Shown: positions 1 to 12,200, counted from the first letter of the stretch. The stretch: DNA of 18,316 nt from Bondarzewia mesenterica (GCA_004802705.1 SGPL01000618.1:1-18316); one strand, 5' to 3'. Numbers and translations are program-made. The notes: generated by a model from the sequence alone, not told the origin.

Positions 1-371
1 GTGGGCATCTGGGACCCGCACCGCGTCGATCTGCATTCTGTACCGTCACATACGGTCGACTTGGATTTGTGGTCACTGACAAGTGACTAAATTTCTTTAT
101 CTGCTAATCAGGATATTTCTGAGGCCTTGGCAGTAGCCATACCAGTGAGTAGAAATAGCGTGAGTCCAGGATTGGATTGACCCAGGATGACCACATTTGC
201 CCACGTCCCACATATTATACTTACTGGCGAACGACATAGGTTGGATCACAACGGGTGCGTGTAGAATTCGTCCCTGCAGACAGAACCTGAATCAATGTCC
301 TTGTCCATCCGTGCCACTGCTCACTTCACTCCATCTGCCCGCTGATAACTGGGAAAAAGAAGCAAATCACC
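1..371. other. 5' flank of the first gene; possible tail of an upstream exon
   Basis: No gene can be supported here. A + strand frame is open from the window edge to a TAA at 88-90 (29 codons). It could be the last exon of a gene lying mostly outside the window, but I recognise no domain in it. A TATTATA-like string lies at 212-218, about 150 nt before the first possible start codon, and may be part of the promoter of the gene that follows. Short open frames on either strand show no convincing codon pattern. Confidence 0.2.
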
Positions 372-445
372 ATGGTACGTCGAAACAAACCAAACCAATT
401 TCGACTCACCCCCCCTCCTCCCCAAACAATGCACGAAAATTCTAG

Positions 446-2797
446 ATGTCCAGGAGTGTAGAAGATGAAGTGCGTGTTGATGTCCCTTCGATATATTTTT
501 TTTGCGCGCGCCGAAGAGGCCGTTCATTGATCGTTCGACTGTTGGTCTGCCAATCTGAAGGAACAAGTGACGGCGCTGACGGCTGCGATCGTGTCCGTGA
601 CGCAAGACGATGACCCCGTGCGGACGCTCCAGGATATTAGTGTGTCGATCGTGCGCGAGGGGAATCGAGAATACCTCGTGAGATTTATCATTTATTTATT
701 TTGGTGGTAATGGGATGGCATCGGCATTGGTTTCGCTGAACATGTGTGCTTGTTGTCGGGTAGGACCCGATGGAGGTGATACCGCGCGTGTTGAGGTCGG
801 ATAGGGAGGGTGCGGGGGAGGTACTGACGATGGTGGGAGAGTGGGGATCTGCGAAGGAGGTGGTGATGGCTGCGCAGGAGTGCGTGGAGTGGTTGGGTCG
901 GGTATTAGGAGGACGGGAACTTGAGGACGGGGTGGAGGGAGAAGGAGGGGAAGGGGGAGAGGAAGAAGAAGACCTGGGCGACGCGGCCAGAGCGGTAAAG
1001 ATCTTCGTGCGTTTGTTGTCCTTGTACGCGTCCGGTGCGTCTTTTTTATTTATTCCTTGCGCCTTTGCAATGTCATTGTTCTGTGCATGCGTGTGTGTGT
1101 GGGATTTGCTGATGCGAAGAAGCTGTGTAGCTATCCCGCGGTTGAAGACGCGCAAGTCGTCAGCGGAGACGCTCCGATCGGTGTTACCGGACTTGGAGAG
1201 ACTGGTTTGGCTCGTTGCGGCGGAGGCTAGTGTGATGGAGGGACGGGTGCTGATTGACAGCGCTGCGGGGCTCGTGAGTAAGGTCGTGCCATGGGTGCGG
1301 GCGAGAGCTGAGGATGACTCGCACGAGGTCCTGAGTTGTAATGTTTGTCCTTTATCTCGTTGTTCTGATGTGTTTTGAGGAGTGTCACTGACCGAACGGG
1401 GGACCTTGTGTCGAAAGGTCCTTTTGGCGTCGTTTTTGGATGCCGTGCTCGAGGCGTGCGGCGACAAGATTGGAAGCTCACTAGCGCACAGGACGTTTGA
1501 AGCCACCGCGCGCGTCGTTCGATCTGGCGTTCGGAGCGATTGGGAGGAGGGCAGGGACGTAATGTTGCGTGCGATAGTAAATAGGATTCGCCCGTGCCCG
1601 TATTTTTTCTTTTTGTCGCCCCTCTCTGAATCGCTCTTCGTTAGGATGCTTCAAATGCTCTGGGACGTTCCTTTGATTCGCTCCAATCCCGGCCTACCAT
1701 CGCTTCTCTCATCCTCATTGCCCACACACCCCTGCCGACACAGCCGGATGTAGCGTTGTTGACGGCCATGTTCCCTGTCGTCATCTCTTCCCTCCAAACC
1801 AACACCGCCCTCGACGAGACCCTGCATCTCCTCCTAACCCTCCTCTCCCGCTCGTCCGACACGTCTACAGACATCCCTCCAGACATCCTCCTCCCGCTCA
1901 CAGCCCTCCTCCCCCCCATCTGCAGCGTACACCCAGATCCTTCCACGCGTTACCTCACCTTCCGCCTGCTCGCAAACGCTCTCCACATGGCGCAGCCTCC
2001 GATCCGACTCCAAGTCCTACGTACCCTCCTCTCGCCTTCCGAGACCGTGTTCCCGCAAATGCGCACGGCCGCTGTCACACTCGTCAAAGAGTCCGTCCTC
2101 CGCGCGCTCGCGAACCCCACCGCGTCGGCGCCTCAGGACGTGTTCGCGCGCCCCGAGCTCCTCGAGGCCGTGGGCTCGTTCGTGTTTCGCACAGACCCGC
2201 CTGGCTTGTTCGATGGGGAGGACGGCGTTGCGCTCGCAGAGTTTGTGGGTTCGTCTGAGCCTGCTCGGCTGGTCGAGTGCTTGGGCTTTTATCTCGTGCT
2301 GCTGAAGAGGGACGTGGAGAATAAGGTGAATGTTTTCGCTTCCCCCCTTTCCTTTTTTNTNCTGTCCATGATCTTCTTTTACTTTGTCTTTCCGTGATGT
2401 TGGTCTCCCATAGGGAGCTCACCATCGGACAACGTGTTTTTGGTATTTGGCTTACCTTTTTTTTTTTAATTGGGTGTAGACGGGCGTCAGGGATCTTGAT
2501 TTCATTTCCGGCATCGAGCGCTCATTTTTGAGCCCAATGCGTTCGCGCGTGGCTTCGTGGCTCGACACGCTTGGAGGTGAGTGGGGTTTCTTCTTCTTCT
2601 TCTTCTTCTTCTTCTTCTCATGTGTGGGGAAGGGGGTTTGGACGCTTTCTGTTTTCTGTTTTCTGTCCTATTGGTTGAGTCGTGCTATTCCGCTCATCGC
2701 TGCGACAGACGATTTGCATGACATCATGCCTTTGGCGGCGTTGCAGATGAACATACAGCTGGTGGATGCGGCGGTGAGGGAGATCGTGCCGGCATGA
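446..2797 (+). CDS. Ybp/ALF4/glomulin-like helical-repeat protein, 8 exons
   Basis: Exons inferred by phase: 446-469, 561-677, 764-1034, 1131-1337, 1383-1576, 1645-2325, 2480-2576, 2709-2797. They sum to 1,680 nt in one frame (559 residues, TGA at 2795), and every junction fits a GT-AG intron of 45-154 nt. The product is leucine-rich and helical. Blocks such as GSAKEVVMAAQECVEWL (third exon), RYLTFRLLANAL (sixth exon) and LQMNIQLVDAAV near the end resemble the YAP-binding/ALF4/glomulin family. Known members bind Yap1 (yeast Ybp1), act at kinetochores (Ybp2) or bind the cullin-RING subunit RBX1 (glomulin); which role applies here cannot be told. The start is uncertain. An ATG at 372 in a good context (caccATG) is followed at once by a GTACGT donor and could splice to 446, adding one Met. 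The 154-nt sixth intron holds two Ns, and the seventh contains a TTC repeat. Family assignment is from motif memory, not alignment. Confidence 0.62.
2588..2617 (+). repeat. (TTC)10 microsatellite inside an intron
   Basis: Ten uninterrupted TTC units lie within the last intron (2577-2708) of the glomulin-like gene. They start just after the GTGAGT donor and lengthen the intron's pyrimidine-rich part. Length variation between strains would be expected but would not alter the protein. Confidence 0.9.
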
Positions 2798-3900
2798 GTT
2801 TACATCCTGTTTTATCTTTGAAATCTAACGTCAGGAGCAATATACGTATCGGCATTCATATTGTTGCGGTACAAACATGAATTCTGTGCCTATTCAGGGT
2901 TTACTTCCTTGTGGAAGCGAGTTCCAAGGAACCTACGATCCCTGGGCTCCCCTGACGCCGACGCCTTCTGACTCGGTGACCTCTGTGTTCGCCGGAAACC
3001 ATGAACAACAGTCCTGTCTGCTAGCTGTCATGTACTTCTCTCTTTATAAGGATGGGCACATGCATTGCTTCCAGCTTCATCAACCTCCTGTTGTACCTCC
3101 TCGGGTCTCCATTTCAGCTTAATGTTGGGTCTGCAGCCATTGAAGCTTGTTCGAGGAGACGTGGCTCCATGACTTTGCAATCAGCGTTTCTGGTGAACGA
3201 GACCTGTGGATGCTGGAACGTTGATGAGTGAGATTGATTGTTGTGGTGCGTATTCCCCTTTCGATACTTATTGTCCTCGGCGGCAATTTCGCTACGTTCA
3301 TGCGAAACGATAGTGAGGACTGGTGTCTTTTTCGGTGGATTGCCTCGGCGCCGTGTGCGCCTCAAGTTTTTTTCTGCACCTGGTTCGTTTTCGTTGATAT
3401 CACTTCCATTTTGTCTACACTCGCGTTGTTCAGGACAGCAACCGCTGTAGTCATAAGGTGCGTCTCTATGTCTTTGCAACAGCAGCTTCTAAGGTAATTG
3501 GCAGCGATGTGGATCGGATTGTCCTCTGCTCCTGGCGCAGTGGTATCCCGCGCTTATAGCCAGCTATATATGTGTTAAGGCACCAGATATATCTACCCCC
3601 ATTTGGTGTATGTGGCCGTGGAAGGCGTACTGTGAGTGTCGCATCGCTGCCCGTAGCAAAGTCAAACCCGACTACAGTGATCCTAGGAACCCTAATATGG
3701 TGAATTAATATATCCTTTCTTGACGATGTTCTCCACGCTAACCACCTGCATTGTAGTTCCAGTGCGTTCCAATGCGAAGTATGTGGATGTATATCTTCAA
3801 CACGACATCGATGCTCATTCCAGTGACAATAATCCCTGTAGAAGGATTTCTCTGGTTAAAATGTCAAGACGGGCGTTGAGGTATGTTTCAGCTTCCTATC
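2798..3900. other. intergenic stretch, no supported gene
   Basis: About 1.1 kb between two + strand genes. An 81-codon frame at 2877-3122 and a hydrophobic 89-codon frame at 3228-3497 are open on the + strand. Neither has recognisable motifs, a clear start context or an obvious splice partner, so I do not call them genes. A TATA-like string (ctatatatgt, about 3563-3572) and a TA-rich patch near 3705-3715 lie upstream of the membrane-protein gene that starts at 3901 and may belong to its promoter. Confidence 0.4.
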
Positions 3901-5548
3901 ATGAGCAACTTAGGAGACTCTGTCTTGGAACATGATCTGTCGCTCGAGGCTACCAATTTGCTCGGCACGATTCTGGCTGGCGTTGCATACGGTGAGTGTT
4001 TCAAAGATATAACAACATAAATAGATGCGACATTCGACAGAATTCTGCTCGTTGATGAACATGGCTAATATATATGTTGGGTGTTAGGGATTGTGTTTGC
4101 TCTGTTCTGCATCTCCACCATCAACCCCGTGAGCCCACATCGGGGTCGATGGGTTGCCTTGACACTATGGCCATTCGCGCTCGCGACGATCTGCATTGGG
4201 TTCCAGATCCGATGGACTGTCATCGCGAACGTTGACCACCGTCAGTATCCGGGCGGTCCGAATGCGTACATTGAGCAGCACTCTGGGAGATGGGAGAACG
4301 TCGTGTTGAACGTGTTGTGAGTATCGCCAAGATGCGCATTGGTCCCGGCGAGCGAGGGTTGTAACTCAGGAGAAAGTTTTTCTTTCTTTCTTAGGTATGT
4401 CATACTCACTTGGACCGCGGACCTCATGATTGTGAGTGCTTCATTTCTGACGTCCCTTTCTGAACTTTGAAGTCTTATGCCTGCCGTGCATTACCAGATG
4501 TACAGGTCCTATGTCATATTCAGTCATAATTTGCCGGTCGTCATCATCCCCGCGATCGTCTTCGCCGCAACAGTCGGTTAGCTCTCTATCCACATCTCGA
4601 GAGCGCACCGATTTCTGACGTTTGACTGCAGTGACAGGCTCACTGTCACTCCGCCAGCTGACGCTCCAGTCGGGCTTCTCCCCCCAGTTGGCTGACTTCG
4701 CGGTCGCATACCGAACAATCTCGCTGGCCCTTAATGTGATCCTTACCCTTCTGATCATCGGACGGCTGCTTTGCATACGCCGTTCACTGAGAAAGATTTT
4801 TCCAACGAGTTCGTCGAGTTCAACTGCGAGGTCGTACACGTCGGTAGTGGCGATGCTGATCGAGTCGGCATCGTTGGAGACTGTGACGGCGCTGGTGTAT
4901 ATCATCACGGTTGGTGTGCGCAGTCCGCTGCAGAACGTCTTTTTGCCGATCCTCGGCCAAGTTCAGGTGAGTTATATCAGCATTCTCCTCGTTGTCAAAC
5001 CACGGCTGATTGTTGTTGTTTCATAGGTCATATCACCCTTGCTGATCGTTTATCGCGTAGCTCGAGGCAGAGCATGGTCTAGAAATACATCACAGGATCT
5101 GACTCAGAGTACAAACCTCCCGGTGTTCCATACGACGAATCAGAGGGTATCTGTTGACGACAGTTGGGACCTTAAGACGTCAAAAAGCGAGTACAATCTG
5201 TCGCTGGACACATCCCCCTCTTATTTCTCGACACTTTCACCCTCCAAGGCGAGCTTCGCGCCGACATCATCGTCATACGATACGTCGCCCTGCTCTACTA
5301 CCGTCACAGATTCATTCCTGAGGACTCCGAACTCCTGTTCAACGCCGGCTTCGGCCTTCCCCTCTACACCAGACACGATCGCCCACTTCATCCCCACGAC
5401 GCCTGCGTTTTCAACGCGAGTAAATTCACTCCCTGTACCGATGACTGCAGACCCATCCTATGACCCCTCCATCTGCAAGCCTTTGAGAGCCCACCTCTCG
5501 AACACCGTGGTTAATGTCAAGGAAAAACATCTTACGTGCGAATGGTGA
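3901..5548 (+). CDS. seven-transmembrane protein of a basidiomycete-type serpentine family, 6 exons
   Basis: Exons by phase: 3901-3991, 4088-4316, 4395-4431, 4498-4576, 4632-4966, 5027-5548. They total 1,293 nt, giving 430 residues, and every intron is 55-96 nt with GT-AG ends. Seven hydrophobic segments fall near residues 18-41, 51-73, 102-122, 131-152, 170-192, 216-240 and 248-268. A motif TADLMIMYRSYVIF at the end of segment 3 is typical of large seven-pass families in mushrooms whose ligands are unknown. After residue 270 comes a soluble tail of about 160 residues rich in Ser, Thr and Pro, with many SP/TP sites, probably cytosolic and phosphorylated. The protein presumably sits in the plasma membrane. 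A receptor role is plausible but unproven, and I see no pheromone-receptor (Ste3) signature. The start at 3901 is the only ATG that opens the first segment in frame. Confidence 0.8.
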
Positions 5549-6741
5549 TGTCGGCGTTGTGCACGATTGGCGTGCTTGCATCCGCAACGATCGACGTACG
5601 CCCCACGAGTCTCACCTTCCGCTCCTCAGAAACAGTAAGTACGTTTGCGTTGGAATTGTCATGCATCATCTCACCAATCCGCCTAGGGCTGGACCATCCG
5701 ATATTACGGGCTGTCGAGGGAGCGTAATAGAAACTGGTGGATGGCTTTACGCCGCGGCCTTTTCCTGACTTTCAGCCCAGGCTATTCGTAAATATCATTT
5801 TTTTCATGGCCATAGTAATCTTCAACGCTGTAGCATATGTTGGTCGTATCCGCAATGCGACTATCTGTACATCTGTATATACCCTCCCTCCGTCCTTGTG
5901 TTGTATATTAATTACCGCTGGCCGCATGCGTCCAGTCTCCTTGCTTCTCCTTGCTTGTTCACCGGGCTAATACATATCAGTGACAGACCGGAAAGTCCTC
6001 ACAGCGACGTGCACTAACCAACCGTGCGGCGCCGCGGGCCGGTGCTTCGCGGCTAAGTATGATCGGCCACCGCCGCTACTTCGCTGCTTCCTTTTGCCAT
6101 CAAGTTGTCAACACAGTGAGCCCGGAATGAAGACTCCCAACAAAAGTTCACAGTGCTTCACAGGTAAGTATGTTGCTGTATGTAGGCGCACAACCGTTGA
6201 TTTGGGATCTATATATATATTGGCCGGCTCGTGTACTGTGCGTTTTTCAATCCGAACAGACGTTTACGAGGAGGAGGATCATGATGGCAGATGATGGCCC
6301 GCCGATTGTCACCTGGACGTCCAGGGAGAGGCTTACATTATTTAACGGTAGTGCTTCTCCCCATTTCCCCCCTTCTCCTCGGTTGAATACCTCCGCTCAC
6401 AGCAGATCCATTCCGCCATGATTAACCTATCCCCCATCGGGAATTATGTACAACCGAATCATCTGATATCAGAGTGTCAGACAGGTCGGTACTACGATGG
6501 AATTTCACCTCGGGTAGAGCGCCTTCGCCATCGCTTCATCGTCCCCTTCTTCCTGTTTTTGTATTAGGTCCTTGTTCTGCTTCCGCTCATCCGTGATTGG
6601 CTCTCGATTACCTGCGCGTCTCAGGGCGTTGTATGGAAGGTTCCTTGCTCCCACCTCGTGCTGACTCGGGGAAAGAACAAAAATATTTTTTGCGGTGGGC
6701 CGACTTGGCTGGAATGTGGCTCGTAGTTCTGTACTCTCGCG
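5549..6741 (+). other. exon-like remnants without a coherent gene
   Basis: Several pieces look spliced but do not add up. A frame near 5548-5633 ends at a GTAAGT donor (5634). It can join in phase to a segment after the acceptor near 5684-5687, whose translation includes GWTIRYYGLSRERNRNWW and ends at a TAA near 5790. A hydrophobic block (FVNIIFFMAIVIFNAVAY) follows in another frame at about 5780-5840. Further on, ATG 6127 leads to a GTAAGT donor at 6163, and an acceptor near 6260 opens a short frame ending at about 6350. The hydrophobic piece might be debris of another membrane-protein gene. I find no domain, and stops break each attempt to connect the pieces. It is either a decayed gene or chance splice-like signals. 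Confidence 0.25.
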
Positions 6742-6749
6742 TATAAAAA
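6742..6749 (+). promoter_or_regulatory. TATA box (TATAAAAA)
   Basis: TATAAAAA sits in a GC-richer context and is followed by long pyrimidine runs (6768-6810), a common arrangement around fungal transcription start sites. It lies about 240 nt before the ATG at 6989, so the tentative gene below would have a leader of roughly 150-200 nt. ATG 6893 lies in between but opens only a short frame. Confidence 0.5.
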
Positions 6750-6988
6750 GGGCACTGGTTTCCCTTTTTTTTTCCCTCAGAGGCTCTCCCTCTTACCCCC
6801 ATCATCCCCCTCATAGATCTTCAGGTGCGACGAAGCGCGACTGTCCTCGTTGGCATCGAGCTCACCGTCACTCTCCTTCTACAGGTCAATCCAATGTTGT
6901 CGAACGACTGTGGCCCACCTCTCTCGTGCGTGTATCGTCCTCAACATTGTTGCTGACGGTGCGGAAGAATGCACCACCGCTGTCCGCA

Positions 6989-7923
6989 ATGTCGGACGGC
7001 ATCTTATGTGACAGGTCCTATCTTGCCCTCGACGTCTATCAATTGAGACTGGTGAGTGGCCCACGTTATGACAATTTGACCGACACTGACACACCCCTCC
7101 TCCCCATCAAAGACCACCAGGCATCCTCCCTTGTCGGGACTATTATCAATGGTAAGGTCATCAAGCCTCTTCATCGTGGATACCGCTGACCTCCCATCTT
7201 TGCTCATAGGCACAACCTATGGCCATATACAAACGGATGACCTGGTGTTCACGTCGACTGACTTCATCAGTCAGATGGTGAGTATCGAACCAAAGAATAA
7301 TCATCACTTGCCTTGCCGCCAGATTCATACAAAGGTATGTACTTCATAGCCATCATATGATTCGTTGACCATAGTTGTACGATCCTCAACAGACCCGCAC
7401 CGTCCATGGACAAACACAAAAACATATATAGGTACGCTCTTCGTCGCCGAGGTCGTGGACTGTGGTGTCTGATGAGAGCGCCAGGACCATAAATACACCA
7501 TACAACGAGGGAATATGAACAAGGGATACCGAGGAAAGATGAAATTGAGGGATACAAAGAGAATGATGACGCAGCCGCGTCGGTGTCTAAAAAGGCAGTG
7601 TCTACGAAGGTACGTCGTCCATCCTTCTCGTTGACATGTCTAACCCGCCGTGACAGACACGCGTTCCAATCAAAATAAAGCAAAACAAAAGCAAATGGTT
7701 CGTCTCACTCAAATTGTATTCTGCATCCGCTGACGCGTCTTTCACAGACATAAAACGTGCCCCAATGAGTGGGTCCATCCTACGGGGTGAACACGTCCCC
7801 CTTACCTTGGGACGTGCATACTCCTACGGGATTTCACACCGTATACGCGTCGAAGTACTTGATGATGGGCAGCCGTCGAGGGCTTGTACCCGACGCGTGA
7901 ATGTCCTAGAGCGCTATTTGTAA
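6989..7923 (+). CDS. tentative multi-exon gene, unknown protein
   Basis: Three 5' exons join in phase: 6989-7051, 7121-7151 and 7210-7277. The first starts with MSDGILCDRSYLALDV, and the joined second and third include GTTYGHIQTDDLVFTSTDF. Two 3' exons also join in phase: 7510-7609 (acidic, ending in AAASVSKKAVSTK) and 7657-7923. The last exon is open to a TAA at 7921 and carries the basic stretch TRVPIKIKQNKSKW, then ILRGEHVPLTLGRAYSYGI. The middle (7278-7509) is unresolved. It offers a 12-nt microexon (7323-7334) and a segment at about 7393-7431, but I could not connect both ends without breaking the frame. The upstream TATA box supports a transcription unit. I recognise no family. The gene may be intact with an exon structure I missed, or decaying. 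Confidence 0.35.
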
Positions 7924-9282
7924 GGGATCTCCTTCGCTCTTCGGGTCCCCCTTGTCGGTTTCGAGGAACCCCCCTCGGATGAAGCCCTCATGGCCAATCG
8001 GACGACCTGGAGCTGCGGCACACGCTCGCGGCCTTGTGATTGCCGCGAGTTTCCCAGGAAAGCAAGTCGAGATTCAGTGTGTTCGCGGTGAATGATCCAG
8101 GCGGGCGATGTGGCTGGGAGGGGTGATTGTGAGGGAGAGCGGGGAGGCGTGCGGTGTGATCTCGGACTGGGGAGTATAATCCGAAGTCATGCCTTCCTGT
8201 TGACAGGGGCATGCAGTGGATGATCCCACCGGCGTTCGTCGGTGGCCATGGTTTGCTTCTCCCTTCCTCAGTCGAGTTCTAACCGCTCTCAGGTGCAGGC
8301 TGATGTCAATTTGCCTTACAGATCTTCGATTCGCGCGTCACAAAGCCTAAACGGCGACGCCTCGACATTCGATTCGATAAGAGGGATAGGGCATGGCTGG
8401 CTTCCGTTTCCATCATCACCTCCGACGCTGTTCATCTACCACACCTTATTCACTGACAGCCCCGACCCGTTCTCGATCAAAAAGTATCAATCTCGTCTCT
8501 TATTTTTCACCTTCATATTCCATCAACCATGTCAAACTCTTACTCTACATCATGCCGATTCGCCGACGATCTGAATCCTCACCGAGTCCATTCGAGGCCC
8601 GTCCGCTGCGCCTTCCCTCCCGTGTCCCGCGCCGGCTTGGTCACCCGCGCGCGACTCTGTCCGGGGAGCAGAGTACTATCATCATCACATCACCACACGG
8701 GGGGGACGCGTACGCGTAAGTCTAAATAGACGGAGCTCTCGGATGTGAACGAGGTCCGGGAGGACGAGAGGAGGTTGATGAGGCTTTTTTTTCCGTCTTT
8801 GGTTCCTGCGATGATCATCAACTGTTTTAATATTTTGCGGTACCCTTGTTGGACATTCTCTTTTCCCTTGCTCCTTGCGATGTTATCGACTTGTTTTGGT
8901 CTGGCCCGGCGGCGCGAGAGTACGCGTGGACGTCGAGGCTGTTTTTTGTATTGTGTTTCTCTTGAGCGTCCTGCCGCCTTCCGAATGCAGTATTGGTTCC
9001 TTTGTCTGATCTCCTATTGAACGAGTGCGAGTGCGAACCGATAACTTCCTGAATGAACGCAAACTCCGTATAAGCGCGTCGAAGTCGCCCTTACGTTCTC
9101 CAATCCTCTTCACCACACCGGCTTGACGAATCTGTACCGATTCAATAGTTATGGGTGCAGTCGAATTGCGAATTTTGAGCTTCAGAGTCTGGAGGCTTAG
9201 CGCTGAGTGTCAGGCGGCTACTCAACGCCGAATTGAAAGACCGACTCCGCTAGGATACCGCCGAGGCTCGGGGACGTCTGGC
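7924..9282. other. stretch without a supported gene
   Basis: About 1.36 kb. A + strand frame at about 8552-8719 is open for 55 codons, ends close to a GTAAGT string (8717) and contains STIIITSPHGG, faintly like the start of an N-formylglutamate amidohydrolase domain. Nothing downstream supports it. Pyrimidine-rich patches (about 8400-8560) and mixed short frames fill the rest. The 3' half presumably holds the promoter and leader of the Cys-rich repeat gene. I see no TATA box of quality there and no RNA gene. Confidence 0.3.
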
Positions 9283-12200
9283 ATGCTCCCCCAGCAGGGT
9301 CTACTCGCCCCAATGAGCTATTATCCAGAGCACGTCTTCTTCCAATCTACAGACTCGACTACGAACGAGTCCGCTGTCCCTCCTCATGCGGACACCAGTA
9401 CAGATCCCGTCCTGCGTCACTGCTCAGTTAAGGGCTGCAGTAAGGCTCTCCCGGTTGGATATACCCTCAAGATGTGCGATGCCTGTCGCGGCAGACACCG
9501 CATCTACGCGAACACGAAGCGCGCGAAGCGCAAGATGGAGAAGGCCGCTGTCGGCGGCGTGCAGCATATCGGTGCGCATGTTATCGGTCTTGATCTGCCA
9601 GTGTTCGCAGCTCACTCGGATCGTTTCTGCCCACGCGTCGTCGCACTGCAGGCCATGCTGTTTCACCGCTCGCGCCGCCGGCATCCGCATCGGGGGTATC
9701 ATCTGCTGCAATCGAGGTGAGCGTTATCCTTGAGGAATGTACTTGTTTGTACGCGAGGCCGCAGACTTGGTTCGTAATGTTGGGATCTCGAAGGCTTGTC
9801 AAAACAAGAATCACTTTGAACATGGCTGGACACTTTTTTGCTCGGATCTTCTCAGTCTTGATTGGCATGTAACCCCGACTTTGGCGATCAGTCATCCTAA
9901 CCAAAGGGCTACTGATGGTCACCTCCTGGTTTTCATACTACGCTGAGACCGAGACGCGCTTCTCTAGGGCTCCTAGGATACTTCCTCTGCGCACTGTCAT
10001 AAATTCCTGGGATAGTCATACTGATTGTCACGTTTTATGGGCAGCCATCATCCTCGCGATCTCAAACACAGCAGGAGTCGTATGAGACGCACGTCTGGAC
10101 TCCAGAGATAGATCCCCGTCTCTTCAGTTCAACCTCAGAACTAGCGGGCGCACTTACCCTCCCCCTGCTCGACAACCCTCCCGTGAGCTCATCCACTGGC
10201 GCCCTCACTGATATTCGTGGCCCACCGGCCGAGAGTGCTACCACGTCAGGCTCATCAAACCCGTCAACACAAGGCATCCCCCCACGTTACTGTTCCATCA
10301 AAGGCTGCAAAGCGATCATCGGCGGTGACTACTTCTACAAGATGTGCATCCCATGCCGGAACCGATATCGCGGGTACGGGACCACGAAGCGATCCAAGTG
10401 GAAGCGCGAGCGCGAGGCGGCCCTAGAGGAGCTTGCGCATGCGCGCGAGGCCGAAGACAAGCGCAGAGCAGAGGCCGGTCTTGCAGTGAGTCGTCATCAC
10501 ACAGCATGTGCATGTTTACTTGACCGCCCTGGCTCTGTTTGGCAGCCCCTCGACCAGCTCCCCGATTCCGAACGTTTGGCTTGGGAAGGTGGCGTCGTGC
10601 ATGGTTTTCCAGCGCTAGAGGCCACGGACTACGCATCACCGTCCGCTTCCCCCTCGCAGCCGCCTGTGCGCATGTGCACCGTCTCGCATTGCCATGCGAT
10701 CTTGCCCGGTCACTACGAGTTCCGTCGGTGCGTTCAGCACCGGCTGCAGAACCGACATCATAGTAAGCTCAAGCGCGTGCGCGATAAGGAATCCAAGTCG
10801 GTCTTCCTCGTGGAGGAACAGAGCTTGTGGGAGGGGGATGAGGGGGACGCGAAGAACAGGAGCGCTGTTGGGGAGACGACGGTGGAGCCGCTCTATATGG
10901 ATCATCCATTGGGTCGTGAGTTCAGGGAGGGTAGTGAGGCGGTAGGTCACAGTTGATAATGTTTTTATGCATTCATGCTAACACGAAACTTATGCCCTGA
11001 AGATGAAAGAGTCCACTACGCAGCCACCCCCATCAGGCATACCACCTCCCGCCCGCGGCACACGCAGGACGAACCACGTCTGCACCATTAAATGGTGCCA
11101 CAACCTCCTCGATCCGAATTCTCCTTGGAAAATGTGTGAGGTCCACCGAGAAAAGGACCGCGTCGGGCGCCGGCGCAAGGCGGAGAAGGACAAGGAAGAG
11201 GCCAAGTTGAAGGAGGCAGAGGAGGGTGGTCAGGGCATGGTGTTTGTCATGGAGAATCAGGGGAATGAGGGCGTGGTAGAGGCTCAAATCCAGGCTTCCG
11301 CTAGCAGTGAGGGCCAAGCGGAAACAATGACGATAGACGATTCTCCTGCCGCTGGTCCGGAGAAGCCACCTGCAATGCCTGCGTCTACTTCGAAAACGCC
11401 TTCAGCATCACAGCGGGCGGACGTTGTGTTCATGCATCCACTTCTGCCTCCGGAAGATGACCTTCCACACGATGTTCAGGCAGTGGTTCCTGCAAAAATT
11501 ATTGGTGCTGCCGTCTCCTCTGTCACATTTTCGCTCCATCCAGCAACGGTCCCTACCTCTTCTACTCATACAGTGGTACCTATTGCCAATCCTGAAGTGA
11601 CAGGTGGTCCAACCGCTACTCAGACTGAGACTGTTGCTGCTGATCTCAATGAGCTCACCTTTGATGGACAAACGGCTGATGGAGATCCGGAGCCCCCTCA
11701 GAAGAAGCAGCGCGGACCGTACAAGCGCAGAACGAAGGCGGTCAAGAATGTCAAGACGTATGATAACACGGCGACAAGCATGATTGGTGCTCAGGCCACT
11801 CAATCGACTGGCGCTGATATGATATCTGCACAGGCCCCAGCTCCCGCTGTACCCTCAAACACTACTTCTGCGCCTGCGCGCGCCAGCGAGAGCACGCACA
11901 CACTTTCCATGCCCGAGCATCCAGCTCCTCCTGCTCATCAACCCGATCGTGTGTCCCAGCCTCATTCCTTGGCACACACCCCGTATGAGGCTTGTGCAGC
12001 GAGCGCGCAGTTTCAGGTGCCCTACTACATGCCGCCGCCATATAATGTACCCTATGGCATGGGACAACCGCCGTACTACACGCCGGGCACGTTTCCGCCT
12101 GTCGCGCTGTCGCCGTACACATCCTACTCGCCCTTTGCGCCGCCCCCGCCGCCGTATGCGTCGTATCAGCCGTCGATGTTTGCACCCGGCGCGCCGCCGC

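Noticed and set aside
688..1506. Minus-strand 272-codon Ser/Thr/Pro-rich frame
   Set aside because: It lies antisense to phase-consistent exons 3-5 of the glomulin-like gene and runs through its introns. Its low-complexity composition is what a G-rich coding strand gives in antisense.
3228..3497. Hydrophobic + strand frame resembling membrane segments
   Set aside because: No start context, splice partners or family motif. A T-rich strand readily yields hydrophobic codons.
8552..8719. Possible first exon of an N-formylglutamate amidohydrolase-like protein (TSPHGG motif near a GTAAGT string)
   Set aside because: A single short motif; no downstream exon with the expected conserved residues could be found on either strand.
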